A DNA stretch of 64,000 nt from Streptomyces sp. SCL15-4 (GTDB taxonomy: Bacteria; Actinomycetota; Actinomycetes; Streptomycetales; Streptomycetaceae): assembly GCF_033366695.1 (NCBI RefSeq), contig NZ_JAOBTQ010000001.1:620001-684000 (forward strand), written 5' to 3'. Position 1 is the first letter of the stretch, and every line of letters starts with the position of its first letter. This document shows, in pieces, positions 54,720-63,871 of this stretch. The position numbers and the translations under genes are program-made. The notes beneath the pieces were generated by a model. That model was given only the letters and a program-made list of their open reading frames with translations, was not told where the DNA came from and did not search any database.

Positions 54720-54756
54720 TCCCGGCCTCTCCCTCCCCCACCGACCAGGAGCAGCC

Positions 54757-56031
54757 ATGACTCCCCGCAGCCTACGGCGCCGCGCGGCCGCCGTCCTCGC
54801 GGCGCTAGCCGCCTGCGCCGCCCTCACCGCGACGCGGGCCGAGGCCGTACCCGGGCAGGACGGCCTCGGCCCGGCCACACAGTTCTACGTGGACCCGCAC
54901 AGCAAGGCGGCGCGGCAGGCGGTCGCCGACCTCGGGAACGGCGACATCGAGAACGCCGCGAACATGGCCAGACTCGCGAGCTGGCCGCAGGCCCAGTGGT
55001 TCACCGACGGCACACCCGACGAGGTGCGCGACAAGGTGCACCGGCTCGTCCGCCGGGCGCGGGCCGCCGACCGGACCCCGGTCCTGGTGGCCTACGACAT
55101 CCCGGGCCGGGACTGCACGCAGTACTCCAGCGGCGGGGCCGCGAACTCCGCCGCCTACCGGCAGTGGATCGACGCCTTCGCCGCCGGCATCGGCGACGGC
55201 AAGGCGGTGGTCGTCGTCGAACCCGACGGTCTGGCCCTCCTGCCCAAGGACTGCGGGGCCGCCACGGACCCGACCGGCGACCTCACGGCCGCCCGCGTCG
55301 CCGACCTCGCCTACGCCGTCAGGACCCTGAAGGCCAGGCCGGGCACCGCGGTCTACCTGGACGCGGGGAACGTCCAGTGGCGGTCCGTCGGGGACATGGC
55401 GCAACGGCTGCAGGACGCCGGGGTCGGCCACGGCGACGGTTTCGCCCTGAACGTGTCCAACACCCACCCCACCGAGCACAACGCCCGGTACGGCACCTGG
55501 GTGGCCAAGTGCCTGTGGTTCGCCACCGAGGGCCCCGAATGGGCTCGCGGCCACGCCGACTGGTGCGCCGGCCAGTACTACTCGTCCGCCGCCCCGAACG
55601 ACGGTGTCCCGGGCAATTCCGTCTCCTCCACCGATCCCGCCACCTGGCGGTGGACCGACGCCTGGTTCGACCAGAACGTCGGCACCCCGCCGGCCGGCGC
55701 GCTGTCGCACTTCGTGATCGACACCAGCCGCAACGGCCGGGGGGCCTGGAGTCCGGAGCCGGGCAAGTACAGCGGGGACCCGGAGGCCTGGTGCAACGCG
55801 CCCGGCCGGGGGCTCGGCCCGCGTCCCACCGCCGACACGGGCGTCCCGCTCGTCGACGCCTACCTCTGGATCAAGGTCCCCGGTGAGTCCGACGGCAGTT
55901 GCACCCGCAACACCGGAGGCACGATCGACCCGGAATACGGCGTCGTCGACCCGCCGGCCGGCGCCTGGTGGCCGGCACAGGCCCACGCGCTGGCCCGCAA
56001 CGCGGCACCGCGCCTGACGTTCAACCGCTGA
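54757..56031 (+). CDS. Secreted GH6 cellulase/cellobiohydrolase-type enzyme
   Basis: A 424-residue secreted GH6 protein without a binding module; AGGAG precedes the ATG. The signal peptide ends near residue 30. Motifs: FYVDPHSKAARQAVADLGNG, LVAYDIPGRDCTQYSSGGAA, VVVVEPDGLALLPKDC, HFVIDTSRNGRGAWSPEPGK, DAYLWIKVPGESDGSC. An insert around KCLWFATEGPEWARGHADWC and a longer C-terminus resemble bacterial exo-type GH6 loops, so it may be the processive partner of the shorter neighbour (inference). A strong hairpin ends the pair. Confidence 0.9.
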   Translation: MTPRSLRRRAAAVLAALAACAALTATRAEAVPGQDGLGPATQFYVDPHSKAARQAVADLGNGDIENAANMARLASWPQAQWFTDGTPDEVRDKVHRLVRRARAADRTPVLVAYDIPGRDCTQYSSGGAANSAAYRQWIDAFAAGIGDGKAVVVVEPDGLALLPKDCGAATDPTGDLTAARVADLAYAVRTLKARPGTAVYLDAGNVQWRSVGDMAQRLQDAGVGHGDGFALNVSNTHPTEHNARYGTWVAKCLWFATEGPEWARGHADWCAGQYYSSAAPNDGVPGNSVSSTDPATWRWTDAWFDQNVGTPPAGALSHFVIDTSRNGRGAWSPEPGKYSGDPEAWCNAPGRGLGPRPTADTGVPLVDAYLWIKVPGESDGSCTRNTGGTIDPEYGVVDPPAGAWWPAQAHALARNAAPRLTFNR

Positions 56032-56048
56032 GCGCTACCGGGTCCGGT

Positions 56049-56088
56049 ACGTGTCCGGCCGGGCGTCCTTCGCCACGGCCGGACACGT
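56049..56088 (+). terminator. Terminator hairpin after GH6 pair
   Basis: ACGTGTCCGGCCG / CGGCCGGACACGT, perfect 13-bp arms, 14-base loop, 18 bases past the stop. Confidence 0.75.
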
Positions 56089-56192
56089 CCGGGCCCGCCT
56101 CCCGCCCGGACAGGACGGGTCCGCCCGGTTGGTCCGCCCGCCCCTGGGCACCCGGTGCTGCGCGCGCACCCGCTCGCCACCAGGAGGTGCAC

Positions 56193-56690
56193 ATGGCTGT
56201 CCGACACCGTTTGATCAAAGCCGACCCGGAAACCGTGTGGGACCTCCTGGCCGACGGCAACCGGTACGCGGAGTGGGTGGTGGGCACCGGGGCCTCCCAC
56301 CCGAAGAGCGGCCGGTGGCCGGAGGAGAACTCCTCGATCGCCTACGAGGTACGGGTCGGGCCGCTCCGGTTCGGCAACGAGACGATCGTACGGCGCTGCC
56401 AGGAAGGTTCCGTACTGGAACTGGAGATCCTCGCCGGCCACCTCGGCACGGCCCGCTTCGCCATCGAGCTGCGCCCGTGGGGCGAGCACTGCCTGGTCAT
56501 CGCCGACGAACACCCGCTGCAAGGCGCCGGAGCCGTACTGCACAACGTCGGCGTCGAGGCGCTGATCCAGCTGCGCCACCGTTCCATGCTCGCCCGGCTC
56601 GCCCGCTGCTGCGGCGACGACGGGGGCCGCGGACACCGCCGGACGACCGGACGGCAGGCCCGGGACGTGCGCGGGGCCCACGATGCCTGA
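56193..56690 (+). CDS. SRPBCC (START-like) family protein
   Basis: A 165-residue helix-grip-fold protein: RHRLIKADPETVWDLLADGN, RYAEWVVGTGASHPKSGRWP, GPLRFGNETIVRRCQEGSVL and ELRPWGEHCLVIADEHPLQG follow the polyketide-cyclase/SRPBCC pattern, a cavity for lipophilic ligands. AGGAGG stands 6 bases before the ATG. The stop overlaps the next oxidoreductase by 8 bases, and an SDR follows, so the three probably act on one lipid-like or isoprenoid substrate. Confidence 0.88.
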   Translation: MAVRHRLIKADPETVWDLLADGNRYAEWVVGTGASHPKSGRWPEENSSIAYEVRVGPLRFGNETIVRRCQEGSVLELEILAGHLGTARFAIELRPWGEHCLVIADEHPLQGAGAVLHNVGVEALIQLRHRSMLARLARCCGDDGGRGHRRTTGRQARDVRGAHDA

Positions 56691-58302
56691 CGCGGTGGTC
56701 ATCGGGGCGGGTCCCAACGGGCTGGTGGCCGCCAACGTGCTCGCGGACGCCGGCTGGAGCGTCCTGGTGCTGGAGGAGCAGCCCGAGCCCGGCGGCGCGG
56801 TCCGGCACGACCGGGGCGTGCACCCCGCCTATGTCAGCGACCTCTTCAGCTCGTTCTACCCTTTGGCCGCCGCCTCTCCCGTGCTGTCCGCGCTCCGCCT
56901 GGAGGAGCACGGCCTGCGCTGGAGCCACGCGCCGCAGGTGCTGGCCCATCCGCTGAGCGACGGCAGGTGCGCGGTGCTCGACCGGCGCATCGATGTCACC
57001 GCCGCCTCCCTGGAAACCTTCGCGCCCGGCGACGGAGCGGCCTGGCGGCGCCTGTTCGAGCTGTGGCAGACGCTGCGTACGGACCTGCTCGGTGCCCTGT
57101 TCACGCCGTTCCCGCCGGTCAAATCCGCCATGCGGCTGCTGTGGACGCTGCGGGCGGCGGGCGGGCTGCGCGCGGCGCGCTCCCTCGTTCTGCCGGTCCG
57201 CCGGATGGGTGAGGAGGAGTTCCGCGGCGAGGGCGGCCGGCTCCTCCTGGCCGGCAACGCCCTGCACGCCGACCTGGCGCCCGAGTCCGCGGGCAGCGGC
57301 GGCTTCGGCTGGCTGATGTCGATGCTCGGCCAGACCTACGGCTTTCCCGTGCCGGCCGGTGGTGCCGGCGCGCTCACGGACGCGCTGACCCGGCGGCTGC
57401 GCTCGCGCGGCGGAGAGCTACGCTGCGGGGAGCGGGTGCAGGGCGTCATCGTCCGCGGCGGGCGCGCCGTGGGAGTGCGCACCCGCTCCGGTGAGGCGGT
57501 GCCCGCGACGGAGGCCGTCCTCGCCGACGTGGCCGTACCCGTTCTCTACCGGCAGCTCGTGGGCGCCGAGCACCTGCCCGCGCAGCTGATGGAGGATCTG
57601 CGGCGTTTCCAGTGGGACTTCGCCACCTTCAAGGTGGACTGGGCGCTCGACGGCCCGGTGCCCTGGCGGGCCCCGCAGGCCGCGCGGGCCGGCACCGTGC
57701 ACCTGGCCGACGGTGTGGACGAGCTGACCCGCTTCGCCGCGCAGATCGCCATGCGCGAGGTGCCCGACCGTCCCTTCGCCCTGTTCGGGCAGATGACCAC
57801 TGCGGATCCGTCCCGGTCGCCCGAGGGCACCGAGTCCGCCTGGGCGTACACGCACGTCCCGCACGACATCCGGGCGGACGCGGGCGAGGAGGGCATCACC
57901 GGCGCCTGGGACCCGTCCGGCCAGGAGCGCATGGCGGACCGCGTGGAACGGCAGGTGGAACGGTTCGCTCCGGGCTTCCGCCGCCTCGTCCGGGCCCGGC
58001 GCGTCCTCGCGCCGCCCACGATGGAGGCGCTCGACGCCAATCTGCCGGGCGGCGCCATCAACGGCGGCACCACCGCCGTCCACCAGCAGCTCGTGCTGCG
58101 CCCGGTGCCCGGCACCGGGCGGCCGGAGACGCCCGTGGACGGTCTCTTCCTCGCCTCCGCCGGCGCCCACCCGGGCGGCGGGGTGCACGGCGCTCCCGGC
58201 GCCAACGCCGCCCGCGCCGCGCTGCGCACCTCCCGGACGACCGTCCTGGCCGGCGCGCAGCGCCTCCTGACCGGCCGTGACCGCACCGGCCGCAAGCGCT
58301 GA
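56683..58302 (+). CDS. Phytoene desaturase-like FAD/NAD(P)-binding oxidoreductase
   Basis: A 539-residue flavoprotein of the phytoene-dehydrogenase/carotene-isomerase (PYNP-like) superfamily: VIGAGPNGLVAANVLADAGW, LVLEEQPEPGGAVRHDRGVH, the middle GAGALTDALTRRLRSRGGEL, and a C-terminal FAD closure LFLASAGAHPGGGVHGAPGA. It overlaps the SRPBCC gene by 8 bases. Although annotated as NAD(P)/FAD oxidoreductase in many actinomycetes, a carotenoid substrate is unproven; no phytoene synthase is near. Confidence 0.88.
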   Translation: MPDAVVIGAGPNGLVAANVLADAGWSVLVLEEQPEPGGAVRHDRGVHPAYVSDLFSSFYPLAAASPVLSALRLEEHGLRWSHAPQVLAHPLSDGRCAVLDRRIDVTAASLETFAPGDGAAWRRLFELWQTLRTDLLGALFTPFPPVKSAMRLLWTLRAAGGLRAARSLVLPVRRMGEEEFRGEGGRLLLAGNALHADLAPESAGSGGFGWLMSMLGQTYGFPVPAGGAGALTDALTRRLRSRGGELRCGERVQGVIVRGGRAVGVRTRSGEAVPATEAVLADVAVPVLYRQLVGAEHLPAQLMEDLRRFQWDFATFKVDWALDGPVPWRAPQAARAGTVHLADGVDELTRFAAQIAMREVPDRPFALFGQMTTADPSRSPEGTESAWAYTHVPHDIRADAGEEGITGAWDPSGQERMADRVERQVERFAPGFRRLVRARRVLAPPTMEALDANLPGGAINGGTTAVHQQLVLRPVPGTGRPETPVDGLFLASAGAHPGGGVHGAPGANAARAALRTSRTTVLAGAQRLLTGRDRTGRKR

Positions 58303-58341
58303 GCGGAGCCGGACAGCACCCGCGAGCGGAAGGCGGAGGTC

Positions 58342-59223
58342 GTGCGAGAAAGTCCACTGGCGGACCGGACCGTCGTCGTCACGGGTGCCGCCCGCGGCCT
58401 GGGAGCGGCACTCGCCCGCGAGGTGGCCCGGCGGGGCGCCCGTCCCGCGCTCCTCGGGCACGAGCAGCGCCTGCTGGACGAGCTGGCCGCCCGGCTGCCG
58501 GCCCCGGCGCTCGCGATCGAGGTGGACGTGACCGATGTGGAGGCGCTGCGGAGCGCGGCGGGCGAGGTGCGGCGCCGTCTCGGGCCGCCGTCCGTCGTCG
58601 TGGCCAACGCCGGTGTCGCGCAGGCCGGCCCGTTCGCCGCCACGGACCCGGCCGACTGGCGGCGGGTGATCGACGTCAACCTCACCGGGAGCGCCCAGAC
58701 CGCGCGGGCCTTCCTGCCGGACCTGCGGGCCACGGCCGGCTACTACCTGCTGATGGCCTCCCTCGCGTCGCTCGGGGCGGTTCCGCTGATGAGCGCCTAC
58801 TGCGCGTCGAAAGCCGGCGCGGAGGCCTTCGCGCACGCGCTGCGCGCCGAGGTGGCCTGCCAGGGTGTGGCCGTCGGCATCGCCTATCCGAACTGGACCG
58901 ACACCGACATGGTGCGGGACGGCGACCGGCACGCGGCGCTGCGCGAGCTGCGCGGCCGGATGCCGGGACCGGCCCGCCGCGTCCATCCCGTCGAGCCGGT
59001 CGTCGAGCGGATCGTCCGCGGCATCGAGCACCGCAGGACCGCCGTGTACGCACCCGGCTGGCTACGGCTGGTGCAGCCGGTGCGTGCCGCGCTCCCGCCG
59101 CTGGTCCTGCGCCTGTCCCGGCCCGGCCTGTCCCGCCTGGAGGCCGAGGGCCGCCTCGCCCCGACCGGCCTGCTGGGCGCGGGCGGCGACGCCGACGCGG
59201 CGGCTAGCCGGCGTGATCCGTAG
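58342..59223 (+). CDS. SDR family oxidoreductase
   Basis: A 293-residue classical SDR starting at GTG with AGGCGGAGG upstream. VVVTGAARGLGAALAREVAR is the cofactor site, VVANAGVAQAG the NAG motif, Ser in LLMASLASLG and Tyr-x3-Lys in SAYCASKAGAEAFA. A C-terminal extension of about 50 residues (RLVQPVRAALPPLVLRLS) is amphipathic and may touch the membrane, as in other lipid-acting SDRs. It follows the flavoprotein gene by 39 bases, same strand, likely one operon. Confidence 0.9.
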   Translation: MRESPLADRTVVVTGAARGLGAALAREVARRGARPALLGHEQRLLDELAARLPAPALAIEVDVTDVEALRSAAGEVRRRLGPPSVVVANAGVAQAGPFAATDPADWRRVIDVNLTGSAQTARAFLPDLRATAGYYLLMASLASLGAVPLMSAYCASKAGAEAFAHALRAEVACQGVAVGIAYPNWTDTDMVRDGDRHAALRELRGRMPGPARRVHPVEPVVERIVRGIEHRRTAVYAPGWLRLVQPVRAALPPLVLRLSRPGLSRLEAEGRLAPTGLLGAGGDADAAASRRDP

Positions 59224-59345
59224 GACCCGCGGAGAGGGAGCCGGAACCGGGCCGGCCCGCGGCGGGCGCGCGGATGCGGGCCGCCGCGCCCGCGCGCACG
59301 CTGGAAGTGCATCCATCCCCGACCCCGCACACGGGAGCACCCGGC

Positions 59346-59582
59346 ATGGCCAGGAAGAAGAAGACGTCCGGCGGACGAGAGCCGGCCGAGGGCGACCAGG
59401 TCGCCTGGCGCAGTCACGGCAGCGAGACCACGGGCACCGTCGAGAAGAAGATCACCGAGCGGACCGAGGCGTCCGGGCGCACGGTGGACGCCTCGCCCGA
59501 CGCACCCCAGTACGAGGTGCGCAGCGACAAGTCCGGGCGGACGGCCGTGCACAAGCCGTCGGCCCTCAAGCGGAAGAAGTAA
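59346..59582 (+). CDS. DUF2945 (TUDOR-like, hypervirulence-associated) protein
   Basis: A 78-residue basic protein with the DUF2945 pattern: GDQVAWRSHGSETTGTVEKK, a variable Thr/Glu segment, then YEVRSDKSGRTAVHKPSALK. Such proteins have a small SH3/TUDOR-like barrel and often occur in stress or DNA-repair neighbourhoods. The polycationic ends (MARKKK, KRKK) might bind nucleic acid. The role is not established. Confidence 0.88.
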   Translation: MARKKKTSGGREPAEGDQVAWRSHGSETTGTVEKKITERTEASGRTVDASPDAPQYEVRSDKSGRTAVHKPSALKRKK

Positions 59583-59690
59583 CGCCCGCGCGCCGACCGG
59601 GGTCGCCGGTGGTCCGCGGCGGACGCCTACAGTGGAACGCGGCCCCGTTCCCCACGGGCGGCCCCTCCCCTACTCATCGGCAGAACGCGC

Positions 59691-60902
59691 ATGACGTACT
59701 CCTCCGCGGGCCCCGGCGACGACGGCCTCGACGCTCTGTTCAACCTCGACGCGCTGGACGCCGCCTCGGGCGCGCCCGCGTGCGCCGGTACGGACCCCGC
59801 GAGCGGGCCGGACAGCCGCGTCCCGTTCCGCGAGTCGCCGGCGGCCCGCCGTCTGCTGCCCGTCCGGACGATCTACGCCGAACCGGCCGCCGCGTCCTCC
59901 GCGCGCGGCCGCCGGATCCTCGCCCGCTTCCCGGACGCCGAGCTGATCGAGGTGGACTCGCACTGGCGCATCCCGGGGCTGCACGGCAACGAGGGCAACG
60001 TCGAGCGCTGGGTGCGGGTGAAGGGCGAGACGCTGGTCCTGGGCGAGCGGAAGACCCTGGCGACGCGGCCCAACGGGCGGTCCGCCGACTGGATCGCCCC
60101 CGGCCCCTCCAACGGGTGCGCCATGGCGTGCGCCTACTGCTACGTCCCGCGCCGCAAGGGATACGCCAACCCCATCACCGTCTTCACCAACATCGACGCC
60201 GTCATCGCCCACCTGGCCCGGCACATCGCGCGCCAGGGACGCAAACCGGAACCCAACCAGTGCGACGACTCGGCCTGGGTCTACGACATCGGCGAGAACG
60301 GCGACTGCTCGGTGGACGCGCTGATCAGCGACAGCACCGCGGACCTGGTCGGCGCCTTCTCCCGCTGGCCCACCGCGAAGGCGTCGTTCGCCACCAAGTT
60401 CGTCAACCCCGACCTGCTCGCGCTGGACCCCCGGGGCCGCACCCGCATCCGTTTCTCCGTGATGCCCGCCGCGGACGCGCGGCTGCTGGACGTACGCACG
60501 TCACCGGTGGCCGACCGGATCGCCGCCGCGGCGGACTTCCTGGACGCGGGCTACGAGGTCCACTTCAACCTCTCCCCCGTGGTGCTGCGCCCCGGCTGGG
60601 AGGAGGCCTGGACCGAGTTGCTCCGGCAGCTCGACGACGTCCTGCCCGACCGGGTCAGACGGCAGGCCGCCGCCGAGGTGATCCTGCTCACCCACAACCG
60701 GGACCTGCACGAGGTCAACCTGGGCTGGCATCCACGGGCCGAGGAACTGCTCTGGCGGCCGGAGCTGCAAGAGGACAAACGCTCGGAGAACGGCGCGCTG
60801 AACGTCCGCTACGACGGCCGGGTCAAGGCGCGGGCCGTGCACACCCTGCGCGGCCTGGTCGCCGCCCACGCGCCCTGGCTGCGCATCCGGTACGCCTTCT
60901 GA
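59691..60902 (+). CDS. Spore photoproduct lyase family radical SAM protein
   Basis: A 403-residue radical-SAM enzyme. The 4Fe-4S cluster motif C-x3-C-x2-C is GCAMACAYCYVPR; PFRESPAARRLLPVRTIYAE, AELIEVDSHWRIPGLHGNEG and VEVILLTHNRDLHEVNLGWH (last part written TAEVILLTHNRD-like) are typical of the SplB-like actinobacterial group. SplB repairs the spore photoproduct, a UV thymine dimer form found in dry spores. Convergent with a photolyase gene 33 bases away, so two independent dimer-repair routes adjoin. Confidence 0.88.
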   Translation: MTYSSAGPGDDGLDALFNLDALDAASGAPACAGTDPASGPDSRVPFRESPAARRLLPVRTIYAEPAAASSARGRRILARFPDAELIEVDSHWRIPGLHGNEGNVERWVRVKGETLVLGERKTLATRPNGRSADWIAPGPSNGCAMACAYCYVPRRKGYANPITVFTNIDAVIAHLARHIARQGRKPEPNQCDDSAWVYDIGENGDCSVDALISDSTADLVGAFSRWPTAKASFATKFVNPDLLALDPRGRTRIRFSVMPAADARLLDVRTSPVADRIAAAADFLDAGYEVHFNLSPVVLRPGWEEAWTELLRQLDDVLPDRVRRQAAAEVILLTHNRDLHEVNLGWHPRAEELLWRPELQEDKRSENGALNVRYDGRVKARAVHTLRGLVAAHAPWLRIRYAF

Positions 60903-60935
60903 CCCACGGCCCGGGTCCTTCCCGTGCCCGCCCGC

Positions 60936-62312
60936 TCACGGCTGCCCGCCGCGGGCCCGGCGGAAGCGCTCCAGGCCGGCGGAGAGGCCGATGACCGGGT
61001 CGGGGTAATCGAGCGCGGCGCGGACCGGACCGGGGAGCTTCCACGGCTCGTGCAGGCCCGGGCCGTCGACCTCTGCGAGTTCGGGGAGCCAGCGGCGCAC
61101 GTACGCGCCGTCCGGGTCGTACCTCCGGCCCTGGCTGACCGGGTTGAGGACGCGGTTGGGGCGGGTGTCGGTGCCGGTGCCGGCCATCCACTGCCAGTTG
61201 AGCTGGTTGTTCGCCAGGTCCCCGTCGACCAGCCAGTACAGGAAGTGGGCGGCGCCGATCCGCCAGTCGACGTAGAGGGTCTTGGTCAGGAAGCCGGCGG
61301 TGAGCAGCCGGGCACGGTTGTGCATCCAGCCCTCCGCGCGCAGCTGCCTCATCGCCGCGTCGATCACCGGATAGCCCGTGCGGCCCTCGCGCCAGGCGTC
61401 GATGTCGGCGGCGGCGGTGCGCTCGGTGCGCCAGTGGTCGTGCCGGGTGCGGTAGTCGCGGTGGGCGCTCTCGGGCCGCGCGGCGAGCACCTGGCGGTGG
61501 AAGTCGCGCCAGGCGAGCTGCCGTACGAACGCCTCGGCGCCGGCCCCGCCCCGCCGACGGGCCCGGTGCACGAGTTCCACCGGGGACAGCGTGCCGAAGT
61601 GCAGGTGGGCGGAGAGCCGGGAGGTGGCGTCCGCGGCGAGGTCGTCGTGGGTGGTGTCGTACTCGTCCAGACCCCGCCGCCAGTAGGCGGTCATCCGCTC
61701 CCGGCCCCGGCTCTCCCCGCCGGGCGGCAGGGCCGGGGACACCCCGGTGACCGCACCGGGTGCGGGCAGCCGCTCCCCGCCGATCCCGTCGGGCACGGGC
61801 ACCCGGCGCGGAGTGGCGAGCGCGGGCCGCAGCGGGAACCGCGTCCAGTGCCGGTGGTACGGCGTGAAGACGGCGAAGTGGTCGGAGCCGGCGGGGGTCA
61901 CCGTGCCGGGCGGTACGGCGACGGTGACGGCGTCGTGCACGGACAGCCGGCGGCGGTCCGCCGCCAGGGCGGACCGCAGCCGTTCCTCCCGGCGCGCGGC
62001 GAAACCGCTGTACCCGGCCGAGACGTGCACCTCCTCGGCGCCCGCCTCGGCCGCCACCCGGCACACCTCCGCCACCAGGTCGCCGGAGCGCACCACCAGC
62101 CGGCCGCCCCGCTCGCGCAGCGAGGCGTCCAGGTCCACCAGGCAGTCCTCGAGGAACGCGCGGCGGTTGGGCGCGGCGAATCCGGCCTCCTCCACGGCGC
62201 GGTCCCGCACGAACAGCGGGACGACGGCGTCGGCGGCGGCCAGGGCCGCGCGCAGCGGCGGATGGTCGTGCAGGCGCAGGTCGGCGGTGAACAGGACGAC
62301 CGAGACACGCAT
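60936..62312 (-). CDS. phr: Deoxyribodipyrimidine photolyase
   Basis: A 458-residue class I CPD photolyase/cryptochrome. VVLFTADLRLHDHPPLRAAL is the antenna-domain start; SRLSAHLHFGTLSPVELVHR, RQLAWRDFHRQVLAARPES, GYPVIDAAMRQLRAEGWMHN and NNQLNWQWMAGTGTDTRP are FAD-binding and DNA-contact motifs, with a Trp-rich C-terminal half. ATG 62312 gives the standard length with GAGG about ten bases upstream. It uses light to split cyclobutane pyrimidine dimers. Five bases separate it from the upstream SDR/DUF2867 gene, a conserved pairing in actinobacteria. Confidence 0.93.
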   Translation of the reverse strand: MRVSVVLFTADLRLHDHPPLRAALAAADAVVPLFVRDRAVEEAGFAAPNRRAFLEDCLVDLDASLRERGGRLVVRSGDLVAEVCRVAAEAGAEEVHVSAGYSGFAARREERLRSALAADRRRLSVHDAVTVAVPPGTVTPAGSDHFAVFTPYHRHWTRFPLRPALATPRRVPVPDGIGGERLPAPGAVTGVSPALPPGGESRGRERMTAYWRRGLDEYDTTHDDLAADATSRLSAHLHFGTLSPVELVHRARRRGGAGAEAFVRQLAWRDFHRQVLAARPESAHRDYRTRHDHWRTERTAAADIDAWREGRTGYPVIDAAMRQLRAEGWMHNRARLLTAGFLTKTLYVDWRIGAAHFLYWLVDGDLANNQLNWQWMAGTGTDTRPNRVLNPVSQGRRYDPDGAYVRRWLPELAEVDGPGLHEPWKLPGPVRAALDYPDPVIGLSAGLERFRRARGGQP

Positions 62313-62317
62313 GGGCG

Positions 62318-63871
62318 TCAGCCTCTTCCGGAGGGGCGCCGGGACCCGGTGCCCGCGCCGCCGGGTGGCGGTGCCGTGCGCTCGGCGGTGCGGACGATGT
62401 TGCGGGCCATGCCGCCGAAGACGACCGCGTGCCAGGGCGAGACGCCCCACCAGTACAGATGGCCGAGGAGCCCGTGCGGGTGGAACAGTGCCCGCTGCCG
62501 GTACCGGACGGGTGCGCCGTCGCCGCCGTCCACGTACATCTCCAGCCAGGCCAGGCCGGGCAGCCGCATCTCGGCGCGCAGCCGCAGCAGCCGGCCCCGT
62601 TCGATCTCCTCGACCCGCCAGAAGTCCAGGGAGTCACCGGCCCGCAGGCGCCGGGCGTCCCGCCGGCCCCGGCGCAGGCCCACGCCGCCGACGAGCCGGT
62701 CGAGCCGGCCGCGCACGGCCCAGGCCAACGGGAAGGAGTACCAGCCGTTCTCGCCGCCGATGCCCTCGATGACGTCCCACAACGCCTCCCGGGAGACGTC
62801 GGCGCCGCGTTCGCGCACGTCGGTGTAGAGGCTGCCGCCCGCCCAGTCGGGGTCGGTGGGCAGCGGGTCGCTGGGCGCGCCGGGCACGGAAGCCGACGAC
62901 CACCTGGTGCTCACCTGGGCGTCGCGGACGCGCTGGAGGGCCAGCCGGACGGCGTCGTCGAAGCCGATCGGGTGGCCCGGCGGGCTGGGCACGTACCGTT
63001 CGATGTCGTTCTCGCGGCACACCACCTCGTGGCGCAGGGACTCGGTCAGGGGACGGGCGATCGAGGCCGGGACCGGCGTCACCAGGCCCACCCAGTGGCT
63101 GGACAGCCCGGGCGTAAGGACGGGCACGGGCAGGATCAGCCGCCGGGGCAGGCCCGCCACGCGGGCGTAGCGACGCATCATGCCGACGTACGTCAGCACC
63201 TCCGGGCCGCCGATGTCGAAGGCGCGGTGCACCTCGCGGGGCAGGCGGGCGCAGCCGGTCAGCAGGCGCAGCACGTCGCGTACGGCGATGGGCTGGATCC
63301 GGGTGCGCACCCAGCGCGGGGTGATCATCACCGGCAGCCGCTCGGTGAGGTAGCGCAGCATCTCGAAGCTGGCGGAGCCGGAGCCGATGATCACGGCGGC
63401 GCGCAGCACGGCCGTGGGGACGCCCGAGGCGAGCAGGACCCGGCCGACCTCGGCGCGGGAGCGCAGATGCGGCGACAGCTCGTCTTCGGGCACGGACGCG
63501 GGGGTCAGCCCGCCGAGGTAGACGAGCCGGCCGACGCCGGCCCGTCGGGCCTCGCTGCCGAAGATCCGGGCCGCCGCGCGATCGGTGTCCTCGAAACCGC
63601 GGCCGGTGCCGAGGGCGTGCACGAGGTAGTAGGCCACGTCCACGCCGTCCATCGCCCGTGCCACCGACGCGGCGTCGGTCACGTCGCCCTGGAGGATCTC
63701 CACCTGCCCGGCCCAGGGGTGGTCGCGCAGCTTGGCCGGGGTGCGGACCAGGCAGCGCACCCGGTGTCCCGCGCCGAGCAGCTCCGGCACCAGCCGGCCG
63801 CCGATGTAGCCGGTGGCACCGGTCACCAGGCAGCCGAGACCGCCGCCCGCCGCTGTGGTGTCGTCGCTCAT
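62318..63871 (-). CDS. SDR/DUF2867 fusion protein
   Basis: A 517-residue protein: residues 12-320 form an atypical NAD(P)-binding SDR (CLVTGATGYIGGRLVPELLG, AYYLVHALGTGRGFEDTDRA, GRLVYLGGLTP); residues 340-500 are a DUF2867 domain (WDVIEGIGGENGWYSFPLAW, DARRLRAGDSLDFWRVEEIE, LFHPHGLLGHLYWWGVSPWH). The Tyr-x3-Lys is not obvious, as in atypical SDRs. It precedes phr in one transcript; the combination is common in actinobacteria but its chemistry is unproven. Confidence 0.9.
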   Translation of the reverse strand: MSDDTTAAGGGLGCLVTGATGYIGGRLVPELLGAGHRVRCLVRTPAKLRDHPWAGQVEILQGDVTDAASVARAMDGVDVAYYLVHALGTGRGFEDTDRAAARIFGSEARRAGVGRLVYLGGLTPASVPEDELSPHLRSRAEVGRVLLASGVPTAVLRAAVIIGSGSASFEMLRYLTERLPVMITPRWVRTRIQPIAVRDVLRLLTGCARLPREVHRAFDIGGPEVLTYVGMMRRYARVAGLPRRLILPVPVLTPGLSSHWVGLVTPVPASIARPLTESLRHEVVCRENDIERYVPSPPGHPIGFDDAVRLALQRVRDAQVSTRWSSASVPGAPSDPLPTDPDWAGGSLYTDVRERGADVSREALWDVIEGIGGENGWYSFPLAWAVRGRLDRLVGGVGLRRGRRDARRLRAGDSLDFWRVEEIERGRLLRLRAEMRLPGLAWLEMYVDGGDGAPVRYRQRALFHPHGLLGHLYWWGVSPWHAVVFGGMARNIVRTAERTAPPPGGAGTGSRRPSGRG

